DNA from: Microcoleus vaginatus_C
GTDB taxonomy: Bacteria > Cyanobacteriota > Cyanobacteriia > Cyanobacteriales > Microcoleaceae
DNA length: 64,000 nucleotides
Assembly (NCBI GenBank): GCA_040004035.1
Contig: JAMPLN010000002.1
Strand: one strand, 5' to 3'
In this document: positions 51,221-60,556 of the stretch, one piece after another
Numbering within the stretch: the first letter of the stretch is position 1
How the letters are laid out: each line of letters starts with the position of its first letter
Notes under the pieces: model-generated
The model's input: only the letters and a program-made list of their open reading frames with translations
Databases searched by the model: none
Told to the model about the DNA's origin: nothing
Made by a program: the position numbers and the translations under genes

Positions 51221-51466
51221 GCTGACAGGGGAAATAAGGACGACTCGATCACCGTTTTGGAGTGGGGTGGGGCGAGGGCAAATTCCTGGTTGATACCGAA
51301 GCCGGTGCGATCGATCCTAGAACTGTTGGCGATGGGTACTCAGGCGTTCTAGGACTTGGGATACGGGAGTTTCTTGGGGAAATTCTCATTTTAGTTCGGA
51401 CCAGCCCTCTGCTTCTTGATAGGTGGCGAAGAGTTTGACAGTGAGGGTGATTGGTAGATTCGACAT
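51221..51466 (-). pseudogene. decayed MoaD/ThiS-like sulfur-carrier gene
   Basis: From ATG 51466 the frame reads MSNLPITLTVKLFATYQEAE then GWSELK and a TGA. Continuing in frame gives EFPQETPVSQVLERLSTHRQ and a TAG; after a frame change it reads RTGFGINQEFALAP; and back in the first frame it gives LQNGDRVVLISPVS. These pieces match a MoaD-type sulfur carrier (LTVKLFA...EFP.GTPV...LQ.GD.VVLI.PVSGG), but the two stops and two shifts make it non-functional, and the double-Gly end is lost. It probably served molybdopterin or threonine-synthase-linked sulfur transfer. Confidence 0.75.
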
Positions 51467-51537
51467 GGGCGATCGCCAAATTAACGGTATATTGACAAAA
51501 CAGCCAAACTAAGATTCACCATAAAAAATCCCCATTA

Positions 51538-52929
51538 CTAATGCTGAATAGGAAGCTCAATTACAAACTCTACCCCCCATTCGGGCGAGGAAATGCAGGT
51601 CAGCGTACCACCATGTTTTGCTTCTACAATCTCACGGCTAATAGACAAGCCTAAACCTGTCCCTTTACCAACTGACTTTGTAGTAAACATCGGCGTAAAT
51701 AAATGCTGCATTATCTCCGGCGTTATCCCCAGCCCATTGTCAGCAATCCGAATCACCACTCTGTCGCCCTGAAGCATTTCAGTGCAGATCCGAATCTGTG
51801 GATTGTCATTGCTCTGTTGCTTTTCCCCGCAGAGCGGACAACTAATCGTAGACTCTTCTAAAGCATCAATTGCATTCGCTAATACATTCATAAACACCTG
51901 ATTGATTTGCCCAGGATAGCACTCGACCAGCGGTAATTCACCGTACTCTTTAATAACCTTAATAGCTGGGTGAGTGCCTTTACCTTTCAATCGATGACCT
52001 AAAATCAACAGGGTACTATCTAGCCCATCGTGAATATTCACTGGCGTTAGTGCCGATGTATCCAACCGAGAAAAATTACGCAGTGACATAGAAAGATTGT
52101 AAAGTCGCTCTGTTCCGACCGCCATAGAATCAATAATTTTTGGCAAATCTTCAACAATAAAATCTAACTCAATCTCCTGGGACTTATCCTCAAATTCTGA
52201 TGTCGAAGTAACCCTTTGCTGGCAAAGCCGAGTCATCCCGATCAAATCGGCAATATATTCCTTGGCAATAGGGATATTATTGGAGATAAAACTAACTGGA
52301 TTGTTAATTTCGTGAGCCACCCCAGCTACAAGTTGACCAAGGCAAGCCATCTTTTCACTTTGAACGATTTGTACTTGAGCTTTTTTTAGATTATCCAAAG
52401 CGTGAGAAAGTTCAGCCGTTCGTTCTTCCACCCGTTTTTCTAACTCCTGCGCGAGCTGATGTAACGCTGCTTCTGCTGCGAGCCGGTCTTCTATTTCCCG
52501 TTTCAGCATTAGGTTTTGCTCGGCAAGTATTTTAGTCAAAGAACGCAGTTTTAAATGGAGGTTGACGCGAGCTAACACCTCCTTTTGTTCAAAGGGCTTA
52601 GTAATGTAATCCACCGCCCCTAGATTAAAGCCTTTGACCTTATCTCCTATGTCAGAAAGAGCGGTCATAAAAATTACGGAAATTTCATTCGTCAACGGAC
52701 TTGCCTTCAACCGATGACAGGTTTCAAACCCGTCAATTCCTGGCATCATCACATCTAACAGAATCAAATCAGGCTGACTATATTCAGCCTGTTCTAGGGC
52801 AGTTTCGCCATCAGTTGCTACCAATATCTCCCATCCAGAACCAGCTAAAGCTTCAGAAAGCACGTCCAGATTGCTAGGATTATCATCGACGATTAAGATG
52901 CTACTTGTTTCCATATTTGCTGCCTTCAT
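51538..52929 (-). CDS. hybrid response regulator / sensor histidine kinase
   Basis: A 463-residue protein. The N-terminal receiver domain has SILIVDDNPSNLDVL, phosphoacceptor Asp in LILLDVMMPG near residue 59, and YITKPFE. A coiled coil spans about 140-190. The HisKA-type region has H in GVAHEINNPVSFI near 208, and HATPase has DNGLGI...GKGTGLGLSIS. Cys-rich SCPLCGEKQQSN sits inside the ATPase domain. Its start overlaps the upstream kinase stop by four bases (ATGA), so both are co-translated. The first ATG (MKAANMETS) fits this coupling. Confidence 0.9.
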   Translation of the reverse strand: MKAANMETSSILIVDDNPSNLDVLSEALAGSGWEILVATDGETALEQAEYSQPDLILLDVMMPGIDGFETCHRLKASPLTNEISVIFMTALSDIGDKVKGFNLGAVDYITKPFEQKEVLARVNLHLKLRSLTKILAEQNLMLKREIEDRLAAEAALHQLAQELEKRVEERTAELSHALDNLKKAQVQIVQSEKMACLGQLVAGVAHEINNPVSFISNNIPIAKEYIADLIGMTRLCQQRVTSTSEFEDKSQEIELDFIVEDLPKIIDSMAVGTERLYNLSMSLRNFSRLDTSALTPVNIHDGLDSTLLILGHRLKGKGTHPAIKVIKEYGELPLVECYPGQINQVFMNVLANAIDALEESTISCPLCGEKQQSNDNPQIRICTEMLQGDRVVIRIADNGLGITPEIMQHLFTPMFTTKSVGKGTGLGLSISREIVEAKHGGTLTCISSPEWGVEFVIELPIQH

Positions 52930-55751
52930 TCTTTTTCTATTCTGTGAGATGTAATAAACTCTTTGATTTTTTTGACCTGATAGCCTTGGGCTAACTGGCG
53001 CAGCTCAACAGCAAAGGGCACAAATTGCTGATCTAACTTCTCTAGGTGCTCACTGCGCTTCACAATTCCTTTCACGTTGCCTCTCATCGCCAGTTCAAAT
53101 AAAAGTTCCATTTCTCCTGGCGGGGGAGCCACTACTGATTTCGATTCAGAAAGTGATTGAGCATCTGATGAAAAAGGAATAGTGCTGATTTTTTCATTTT
53201 TTCCTTCCTCATATATCCATTCAAGTTTTAAATACTTTTGCAATATCTCAAATAGCTCTTCTGCCTGCACTGGCTTACCGACAAAATCGTTAGCTCCTCC
53301 CTCCAAACTTTTATGTTGGTCGGTAGCAAATACACTGGCAGAGGAAGCAATGATTGCCACATCTTTATAGTGTGGCAAATTTCGGATACGGCGCATCATC
53401 TCAAAGCCATCTAACACTGGCATCACTAAGTCAGTGATAATCAAATCGAACTTAAACTCTTCTACTTTTTCTAAACCCTCTTGACCGTTTTTAGCTTCGG
53501 TTACTTCAAAGCCGAGGGGCTCTAGGAGATTGACAATGACCGAGAGGTTTTCCCATTTGTCATCCACAACCAAAACTTTCTGCTTTCTACCTTGGTAGCC
53601 AACCAGCTTTCTTTGCTTGGCAAGCGTGGCTGTATTTGCCCAGTCTGCCGCTTCGGGTAAATCCAAATCTAGCCAAAAAACACTGCCGACTCCTGACTGA
53701 CTTTTTACTTGAATTGTACTACCCATCATTTCGACAATTTTCTGGCTAATTGTTAAACCGAGTCCGGTTCCTTCCGCCTGACGCTTGCTGTCTCCTACCT
53801 GTTCAAAAGGCAAAAATATTTTTTTTAATTGTTCGGGTGTCATACCCACGCCAGTATCTTCAATTTGAAACCGAATTTTGTGACTTGGTGAGGCTGGCTT
53901 TTGCTCATTGGTTTGTACCTTTTCACCTGTGCCCTTTTCCAGATGTTCTATCTTAAAAGTCACTCGTCCTGAGTCTGTAAACTTAATTGCATTGCTCAGT
54001 AAGTTAATTAGTACCTGTCGCAAGCGTTTCTCGTCAGCGTAGATGCCAGCAGGAATTTCCAAACTGGGTTGATAAACAAAAGCAATTCCTTTTTGTTCGG
54101 CTCGGATGCGGCAGATTTCCGCGACTCCCTGCAAAAAGGAAGGAAAATGGAAATCTTTTGCGTACAGTTCCAATTTCTGAGCTTCAATTTTAGCGAGGTC
54201 TAAGATGTCATTAATCAGGGTTAACAGGTGGGAACCACACTGGTGAATAATACTGATGCCTTGGATATCTTTCGGAGCCATCGTTTTTGAGCGTTCTAGG
54301 ATTTGAGCGTATCCTAAAATTCCATTGAGTGGCGTTCTCAATTCGTGACTCATATTCGCTAAAAATTCACTTTTAGCTTGGTTGGCAGTATCAGCGATTT
54401 GTTTTGCTTCCGTCAGTTCAGCGGTGCGTTCTTCTACTCGGATTTCTAGCTCGGAATTGGTCTTGGCTAGCGCCTCAAAGGATTCGCGCAACTGTTGTGC
54501 CATAAGGTTGAAAGACTGACCCAAAACTTCTAGTTCTTCTATGCCTTTTACCTGCACATTTTCTTTTAAGTCGCCAGTGGCGATCGCTCTCGAAGCTGCG
54601 CTCAAACCGAGAATCGGGCTGGTAATCCAGCGTGCGGTTAAGATTCCCAAAACGGTAGCCAGCGCCAAGGCTCCCAAACACAACAAAATAGTAGTCTGGG
54701 TATTGGCGTTAATTTGATCCATGAAATCGCTTTCAGGAACTACGACGACGATCAGCCAGTCCAATCCTCGGCTATCCTGAAATGGCATAACTTGGAGGAA
54801 TTCTCGCTGGCCGGCGATCGTAAAATCCAATTGCTGAGATCTGCTAATTTTAGTGAGGTTGCCAAAGCGTTCTTTTAAATGCGCTGTTGTCAGCCGAATT
54901 AAATCATCTGTGCTATCTAAAGCATTCAGGCGATCGAGTTTGCCATTGTTGGTGATAAATGCTTCCTTGAGAGTTGAACTGCCTACTAGGAGTCCAGAAC
55001 GTTCCATAATGAATGTCTGTCCCGATCGACCGATTTTTAAGCTTTGCAGAAAGTCACTGAGGAAAGAGATTAAAAAATTAGCAACGAATACTCCGCGTAG
55101 TTCGCCACTTTCGTCATAAACTGGATGTCCCGCAGGGAGGGAGAGCGTTTTCTGACCTGTAAGGGGAAAAATTTCGCTCCATGTGGGCCGGCCTAAGCGT
55201 AGGCTGTCTTTATACCAAGAACGGTTGAGTATATTGTTGCTAGGAGAAATTTTTAAGAGCTTTGTTTGATTGCCTTTGCTATCCGAGTCATAAATATGAA
55301 ATTCACTACGACTATCCTTATCTACTCTTTTAAAAAATATTTTGCCATTCTCTTGGCGTTCAATGGCAATGAACTCTCCCGTTTTAGTAGCAAAACCCAT
55401 CTGGGGCAGAGAAGGAAAGGCTTGAATTTGCTCCCACAAATAGCGCTCCATACTCTCCAATTCGTCTGGATTTAAGTATCCTAGGCGAAGGGCATTGGCA
55501 TTCAGTTGATTGACGCGAGGGGCTGTGTCTAGATAAGTGTTGAGCTGCTGCTGGATGCGGGCCGTAATTTCACTCCGCAACTGGCTGGCCACTTCGTTGA
55601 CTGCTTTTTGCCCGTTGCGTAAGGATAGCCAGCCTGTCAACCCGACGGCAGCAAATATTTGCAGAACGAATGGCAATACTAAAATCAGGCGCAGGGACAC
55701 CTTTTTTTTAGAACGATTTGACAGGAAAGTGGTTGGAGAGGTCTGTGACAT
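52926..55751 (-). CDS. hybrid sensor histidine kinase with dCache-like sensor
   Basis: A 941-residue membrane kinase. TM1 (LILVLPFVLQIFAAVGLTGW, about 22-44), a periplasmic dCache-type sensor (about 45-345), TM2 (TTILLCLGALALATVLGILT, about 352-375) and HAMP (about 378-430) come first. Then follow a coiled coil, HisKA with H in ANMSHELRTPLNGIL near 472, HATPase (GTGLGLTISQKIVE) near 625, and a receiver domain with Asp in LIITDLVMPV near 775. A C-terminal helical tail follows. It senses an extracellular cue and probably phosphorylates its own receiver and the coupled downstream protein. Confidence 0.92.
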   Translation of the reverse strand: MSQTSPTTFLSNRSKKKVSLRLILVLPFVLQIFAAVGLTGWLSLRNGQKAVNEVASQLRSEITARIQQQLNTYLDTAPRVNQLNANALRLGYLNPDELESMERYLWEQIQAFPSLPQMGFATKTGEFIAIERQENGKIFFKRVDKDSRSEFHIYDSDSKGNQTKLLKISPSNNILNRSWYKDSLRLGRPTWSEIFPLTGQKTLSLPAGHPVYDESGELRGVFVANFLISFLSDFLQSLKIGRSGQTFIMERSGLLVGSSTLKEAFITNNGKLDRLNALDSTDDLIRLTTAHLKERFGNLTKISRSQQLDFTIAGQREFLQVMPFQDSRGLDWLIVVVVPESDFMDQINANTQTTILLCLGALALATVLGILTARWITSPILGLSAASRAIATGDLKENVQVKGIEELEVLGQSFNLMAQQLRESFEALAKTNSELEIRVEERTAELTEAKQIADTANQAKSEFLANMSHELRTPLNGILGYAQILERSKTMAPKDIQGISIIHQCGSHLLTLINDILDLAKIEAQKLELYAKDFHFPSFLQGVAEICRIRAEQKGIAFVYQPSLEIPAGIYADEKRLRQVLINLLSNAIKFTDSGRVTFKIEHLEKGTGEKVQTNEQKPASPSHKIRFQIEDTGVGMTPEQLKKIFLPFEQVGDSKRQAEGTGLGLTISQKIVEMMGSTIQVKSQSGVGSVFWLDLDLPEAADWANTATLAKQRKLVGYQGRKQKVLVVDDKWENLSVIVNLLEPLGFEVTEAKNGQEGLEKVEEFKFDLIITDLVMPVLDGFEMMRRIRNLPHYKDVAIIASSASVFATDQHKSLEGGANDFVGKPVQAEELFEILQKYLKLEWIYEEGKNEKISTIPFSSDAQSLSESKSVVAPPPGEMELLFELAMRGNVKGIVKRSEHLEKLDQQFVPFAVELRQLAQGYQVKKIKEFITSHRIEKE

Positions 55752-56374
55752 TGATTCGTGTTACTCCTGGGGTAACGAGTTGGCTGAAAAATCTCAGTGG
55801 ATTTAGTGAAATGAGGCTGAGGAAATATATATTGAAAAGCAATCTCTAATAGTTAGTGAAAAGTTTGAGACAGTAACTTGCTTAAACAAGCATTGCTACT
55901 TACGTATTTTCCCTGAAAGCGTTATAATTATAGCTGACTGAAAATCCTGACGCGCCTTATTTTTTTCTAGCAGTTGTAAGTTTTTTATTGCTTAGCAAAG
56001 CAGTTAGAAATCCTATGTAATAGATTACCTCGTTTAGAGATATTTGTAGTAGTTTTTAACTTTACTTTACACAGTGCTACTAAAAAGTATAATTTCATCA
56101 AACTTACATATAAAGTGATATAATATACGTCTAAAAAAATTGACCTTTCTCGCTAAAAAAATGACACGCAGGCCGCTGAGAACCGTAACGGCGGTCTAAC
56201 TCACTACCGCGCTGAAGATTTGATGCACAACCATGCAGATGACTCTCGTAGAGAATGCCGATCGCACATGAAACTTTACAATTCCAGCAAGTTTCATGTG
56301 CAGGAGTTACAGCAGGGTAATTGCTAATTGCTAATTGGGGACGAAAAAAATAAGTAAAGCGGTGGAGACTTGCC
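55752..56374. other. gap with a strong hairpin and possible promoter
   Basis: No gene. A -10-like TATAAT lies near 56121 (GATATAATATACG), and a 13-bp hairpin ends at 56301. The stretch 56160-56260 is richer in G and C than its surroundings. It may express a small RNA on the plus strand (listed as a hairpin). A multi-G/C inverted-repeat-free rest. Confidence 0.5.
56264..56301 (+). other. 13-bp perfect hairpin of a possible small RNA
   Basis: GCACATGAAACTT (56264-56276) pairs with AAGTTTCATGTGC (56289-56301). It is 140 bases downstream of a promoter-like TATAAT, so a plus-strand RNA of about 170 bases is conceivable. There is no T run after the hairpin. Confidence 0.4.
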
Positions 56375-57826
56375 CTAACGCGGGGCTATCCGTTGCAGTT
56401 CTTTGGCTTGTTCTAAAATTTTCTCGAAGTCTTCTTCGCTCAACCGCTGAATGTAGTTGATTTTGAACTCTTCTAGGAAGTCGCACAGCAGCAGTTGTAT
56501 TTCTTGCCAGGTTTGCTGCTGTTGTAGTTCGGTTCCTAAAGCTTGCCCGAAATGTTGGACTAGCTGGCTGGAGAGTTTGATGCTTATGGGGTCTTCGCTG
56601 GCGATTTTGAAGGCTTCGTAGGCATCTTGGGGGCCGAGGGTGGCTAATTTTGAGAGTTCTGCAACTAATTGCTGTGCTAGCTGTTCGGGCAGGTTTCCCA
56701 GGCCGGGTACTTGCTTCCATCCTTGATAGAGGGGGGATTGTTTGAGGAAGCTTTCAATATTGTACCGGAGGAGGGCTTCTAGGTCTGGCTGGAGTTGGGG
56801 AAGGACTTTGTAGACGGTTATTTGCACTAGATGGGTGGCGATCGCTTCTATTTCATTGATATTGTTGATGTCTAGATAGCGCTGTTTTTTAGATTGAAAT
56901 AGTTGACGAGCCAGTTCGCCTGTGGTAATTGATTGTTGCATCTGGTTGATGAGTTGAATTACTACAACTTCGGTCAATTCTTGAGCGAAGTTGGCGACGA
57001 AACCTCGGCTGATTTGGCTGCGTATGGGTTGGAGATCTGGCATTTTGGCTTGGTGGATGCGAATTGTGACGGGTAATACTCGCAACAGGCGCCAGAATGG
57101 GAGCAGCAGGAAGATGTCGTACCATCGCCAGAGCATGGCTGCTCGCCAAGTGACGCTGCGGTGGCGACGGCTGATCAAGTAGGTACGGGCTAGAAATTCG
57201 ATCGCGAATATGGCAATGAATGGCAGGTCGATTAGCCAGAAGTTATCGGTGAATTCGCCGTTTTCTCCGATCGCCCGGTAATAGTTGGTGGCGATTAATG
57301 GCTTGATTTTGGAGTCAAACCACTTGATTTCTTTTTGCCAGCCTTGTTTGTTTAAATAGTCTTGGCTCCAGAATCTTTGGAATGATTGTTTAGCGGAGTC
57401 TTGCGGATTCGGCACGCGATCGCGCATCCGGTCTTTGATTTTTTCTAGGGTGCCACTTTTTGATGCTACTCGAAAGGGATCTTCATCGATCATTTTCGCG
57501 CTCAGATTGTTTATTTCCTGCAATTTTGCTGCTACTTCGGGGGAGGGCAACCCTGTTTGCACTACTTGAATTTTTAATTCTTCTAAGGTTTCCAGATATT
57601 GCTGGGTGTCTCGGTGCGGTTTAATTCCTTTAAATGGGTCATATACTTGGGTGAGAACTGGCAGTTGCCGGAAGTAGAAATCTCGACCGGGCACGTAACT
57701 TATGTCAAATAATACTAGGCTTAAATTTCCTAGGGCGACCAGTGCCATGAACCGCTCGAACCAGGGTACTTTTTGTGATTTTATGCGGGAGTTTGGAGTG
57801 GGAGAGGGCTGTAGTTTTGGTGTCAC
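56375..57826 (-). CDS. conserved membrane-anchored hypothetical protein
   Basis: A 483-residue protein. A hydrophobic segment is near residue 28 (FMALVALGNLSLVLFDISYV), and two more are near 205-255 (FWLIDLPFIAIFAIEFLART; WYDIFLLLPFWRLLRVLPVT), the last with a charged Arg pattern reminiscent of ion-channel voltage-sensor-like helices (not proven). The rest is long, Gln/Leu-rich helices with no catalytic motif. I recognise it as a type of protein found in cyanobacteria, without known function. It is isolated and convergent with nothing close. Confidence 0.7.
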   Translation of the reverse strand: MTPKLQPSPTPNSRIKSQKVPWFERFMALVALGNLSLVLFDISYVPGRDFYFRQLPVLTQVYDPFKGIKPHRDTQQYLETLEELKIQVVQTGLPSPEVAAKLQEINNLSAKMIDEDPFRVASKSGTLEKIKDRMRDRVPNPQDSAKQSFQRFWSQDYLNKQGWQKEIKWFDSKIKPLIATNYYRAIGENGEFTDNFWLIDLPFIAIFAIEFLARTYLISRRHRSVTWRAAMLWRWYDIFLLLPFWRLLRVLPVTIRIHQAKMPDLQPIRSQISRGFVANFAQELTEVVVIQLINQMQQSITTGELARQLFQSKKQRYLDINNINEIEAIATHLVQITVYKVLPQLQPDLEALLRYNIESFLKQSPLYQGWKQVPGLGNLPEQLAQQLVAELSKLATLGPQDAYEAFKIASEDPISIKLSSQLVQHFGQALGTELQQQQTWQEIQLLLCDFLEEFKINYIQRLSEEDFEKILEQAKELQRIAPR

Positions 57827-58436
57827 TGGCGATTCCTAATTAAGTAGACCGAGCAAAATAAATGTAACTGGTAATAGCTGAAAAAAGTAAACAGGGAAAA
57901 CTGGCTAAGTGTCTGGTCGCGCTCGGATTGCGATCGAGCAAGCTAGTATTTATTTTAACGTGCGTTTGTTGGGGAGTTTGGGATTGTTGATTCCGCCTGG
58001 TTAGGTAATAAATTATGCTGCTAAAATATTAAAGCCGATCGAACTTGACGGAAGCCGCAGCTCCCGTTAGTCTGCTTCTCTCTGGCAATAAAATTATATC
58101 TCAGGGGGAATCCTAAGTTTTCTTTTGCCTTGCAGAGCTAAGTGGGCTGGTAATAAATTACTATTTCTGTTTGATCTGGTGGCTCTTTGACCGCTAAATC
58201 AAATGTATTGCACGCAGCGGAGTCTAAGGTTAGATATGGACTTCGAGTTTGAGGTCAAACCCTCAAGAGAGTTATACTTGCTCAGGGGCAGTCTGGTGAG
58301 AGCGCCCCCTCTGAGCGCGAGGGTGGCGGCCGCCTCCGTAAGGTTCAAGGTCTCGCCTTTACAAAAACCAGCTCGCGATCGGACTCTTGAATAATATAAA
58401 ACCCTGAGTATAATTTTGTTCGCATTTTTTTAATAT
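57827..58436. other. gap upstream of the kinase-GUN4 gene with a G/C-rich hairpin
   Basis: No gene is supported. At 58280-58316 GCTCAGGGGC pairs with GCCCC-CT-CTGAGC (a two-base bulge). The stretch 58240-58390 is much richer in G and C than the neighbours and contains GGTGGCGGCCGCC. A leader element or structured RNA of the kinase gene is possible; a 63-codon frame here shows no features. Confidence 0.5.
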
Positions 58437-59936
58437 ATGACATACTGCCTTAATCTCGATTGCCCAAGAGACAAGCGTCAGAACCCACCAGGCACAAAGT
58501 ATTGTCTTAATTGTGGTTCAAAGCTGCTGCTAAAAGACCTTTATGCAGCAACTGAACCGCTGCGCGACGGGGGATTTGGCAGGACTTTCCGAGCTGTTAA
58601 TCATGGAAAATTTGAGGAATTGTGCGTAATCAAACAGTTGTCACCTCCTCAAGAGTTTCAGCGAAAGCCCGGTCATTTTAAAAAATATGTTCGGCTGTTT
58701 GAACAAGAGGCAAGGCGGTTATACGAACTGAAGCACCCACAAATTCCTCAGTTAATTTCTTATTTTGAGGAAGATGGGCGCTTGTATTTGGTGCAAGAGT
58801 TTATTGATGGCAATAATTTAAAGGATGAGTTAGATAAGTACGGTGCTTATAGCGAAATTAAAACTTGCGAACTGCTGTTAGATTTGTTGCCTTTATTGAA
58901 GTTTGTTCACGACCGAAATGTAATTCACCGTGATATTAAGCCTGAGAATGTGATCCGCAGATCTCGCGATCGTAAGTTAGTGTTGATAGATTTTGGGGTT
59001 TCTAAACAGGTAGTAGCTGCTGCTCCGACCAAAACAGGAACTAAGTTGGGAACTCCCGGCTACGCGGCTCTAGAACAGCGTCACGGTAGGGCTGTTCCTG
59101 CTAGCGACCTTTATAGTTTGGGGGTGACTTGCATTCGCTTGCTGACTTCTGTTATGCCTTATCTCGATATCTACGGGGACATTCACGATGACCTTTACGA
59201 CCCGCTTGAAGGCCGCTGGCTGTGGAGGGAGGCTTTGCCAAAAGGAACAGAAATTAGCCAGGATTTAGGTCAGGTTTTGGATAAGTTGATTCAGGAATAT
59301 GTTAAAGACCGCTACAAATCGGCTGTGGAAGTTTTGGATGCTTTAAAACCTCCTGTTATTGTTGTCCCAGCGCTGGAAAAGTCGCAGCAGCCAACTGTTG
59401 TTAGTCCTTCGGTACCGACTCAACCTGTGACTGAGACTCCGCTAATTTCTGTGAGTTTAGAGTCGGAAAAAGGTATTGATTATTCTCACTTGGCAAGGCT
59501 GCTGGCTGCTAAAAATTGGCGTGGTGCTGATGAGGAAACTTCTGTGAAAATGCTGGAGGTGATGCAGCAAAATTCACGGGGTTATTTGAGTGAGGAAGAT
59601 ATTAGGAAGTTTCCAGCTAAGGATTTGCAGACTATCGATCAACTTTGGGTGCGGCACAGTCACCGCAGATTCGGTTTTTCTGTGCAAAAGGGTTTGTGGC
59701 TCAAGTTGGGGGGAAAGCCTGGTGTTTATGATGCTACAGTTTGGGAGAAGTTTGGCGATCGAGTGGGCTGGCGGGTTGACAGCCAGTGGGTATACTATTC
59801 GGAGCTGAATTTTACTTCTAAAGCAAAGCCTGGACATTTGCCGGGGGGGACTGTTTTTGGGTGGGAAGGCGGGGTTTTGTGCGGTGTTTTGGGTTTGGGT
59901 GGTATCTGGTTTCTGCTGTCGCGGCGGGATTTGTAG
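58437..59936 (+). CDS. serine/threonine protein kinase with C-terminal GUN4 domain
   Basis: A 499-residue protein. An N-terminal zinc-ribbon-like segment (CLNLDCPRDKRQ and CLNCGSK, residues 4-28) is followed by a Hanks-type kinase domain (about 40-290) with glycine loop DGGFGRTF, VIHRDIKPENV (catalytic Asp), LIDFGVSK (DFG) and GTPGYAALEQ. The C-terminal part (about 345-480) is a GUN4 domain: YSHLARLLAAKNWRGADEET, DLQTIDQLWVRHSHRRFGFS and VYDATVWEKFGDRVGWR. A terminal membrane-like segment (VLCGVLGLGGIWFLLSRRDL) ends the protein. GUN4 binds protoporphyrin/Mg-protoporphyrin and activates Mg-chelatase, so this kinase may be tuned by porphyrins. Confidence 0.9.
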   Translation: MTYCLNLDCPRDKRQNPPGTKYCLNCGSKLLLKDLYAATEPLRDGGFGRTFRAVNHGKFEELCVIKQLSPPQEFQRKPGHFKKYVRLFEQEARRLYELKHPQIPQLISYFEEDGRLYLVQEFIDGNNLKDELDKYGAYSEIKTCELLLDLLPLLKFVHDRNVIHRDIKPENVIRRSRDRKLVLIDFGVSKQVVAAAPTKTGTKLGTPGYAALEQRHGRAVPASDLYSLGVTCIRLLTSVMPYLDIYGDIHDDLYDPLEGRWLWREALPKGTEISQDLGQVLDKLIQEYVKDRYKSAVEVLDALKPPVIVVPALEKSQQPTVVSPSVPTQPVTETPLISVSLESEKGIDYSHLARLLAAKNWRGADEETSVKMLEVMQQNSRGYLSEEDIRKFPAKDLQTIDQLWVRHSHRRFGFSVQKGLWLKLGGKPGVYDATVWEKFGDRVGWRVDSQWVYYSELNFTSKAKPGHLPGGTVFGWEGGVLCGVLGLGGIWFLLSRRDL

Positions 59937-60238
59937 AAGGAAGGTAGAAGGTAGAAGGCAGAATTTATTAGTCAGGCTGCACCCCAAGCGAAGTCGAAGT
60001 GTGAGTCATGAAAGAGTTTTGAGTTGAGAATTAAAGAGTTAACAAGTTTTGAGTTTAATCATCTGTTATGTAGAAAATAGCTCTAAAAAAAGCGAAAAAT
60101 AAGATATAATCCCAAACCCTTTTTTTTGTGCTATGTTCTTAGAGAAGGGCAAGTTTGCAAAGTCAAAAGCCAGTCCTCGGCGGTGGCCAACCATGGGGAC
60201 TGGCTTTTGCTCCAATTTACCAAGGAGATTTATCTAGT
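59937..60238. other. leader region of the 59-residue protein
   Basis: It holds GAAGGTA repeats at 59936-59960, heptamer-like GAGTT repeats and the hairpin at 60165-60208. No other gene. Confidence 0.55.
60165..60208 (+). promoter_or_regulatory. terminator-like hairpin (attenuator?) before the 59-residue ORF
   Basis: AAAAGCCAGTCC (60165-60176) pairs perfectly with GGACTGGCTTTT (60197-60208), loop about 20 bases. It ends in TTTTGCTCC and is 31 bases before the ATG at 60239 (AGGAG lies between). Such a stem in a leader may act as an attenuator or stabilise the mRNA. Confidence 0.6.
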
Positions 60239-60418
60239 ATGTTGCAAGAAAAACGTCTCAAGCCGTGGACTATAGTTCGATCGCTTCCAAATGTGGAAAA
60301 GGTGGTTGTGGGTGAGTTTCGCAGTTGGTCTGATGCAGACGGTCACTTGAAAATTCTCAAGCGGATGGTACCGGCGGATCGATTGAGTGTTGTGTTCGAT
60401 CCGGTAGTTCAAGCGTAA
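60239..60418 (+). CDS. 59-residue conserved-looking hypothetical protein
   Basis: From ATG 60239 with AAGGAG about 9 bases upstream: MLQEKRLKPWTIVRSLPNVE then KVVVGEFRSWSDADGHLKIL and KRMVPADRLSVVFDPVVQA. The pattern of alternating strands and one helix looks like a compact alpha/beta mini-domain. I recall similar small proteins in other cyanobacteria, without function. A longer in-frame start at 60155 would cross the leader hairpin and is rejected. Confidence 0.65.
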   Translation: MLQEKRLKPWTIVRSLPNVEKVVVGEFRSWSDADGHLKILKRMVPADRLSVVFDPVVQA

Positions 60419-60556
60419 CGTCGCTGGTAAATTGATCAGCGTGCGATCGCTCTTTGAGCTAAGCGATCGCCTATTTTTTTACATATTTTTTTTCCCTAAA
60501 AATTCACATAAAAAATGCGACCGCTAAAAAGGCGATCGCAAATTGAATCATTGTCC

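Larger units (their letters stand above)
50827..51537. other. gap holding a moaD-like pseudogene and a terminator
   Basis: It contains the terminator of the sensor-kinase side (51053-51080) and the decayed moaD-like gene (51221-51466). The rest is promoter-like sequence for rimP. A minus-strand 76-codon frame at 51249-51479 crosses the pseudogene in another frame and is ignored. Confidence 0.65.
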
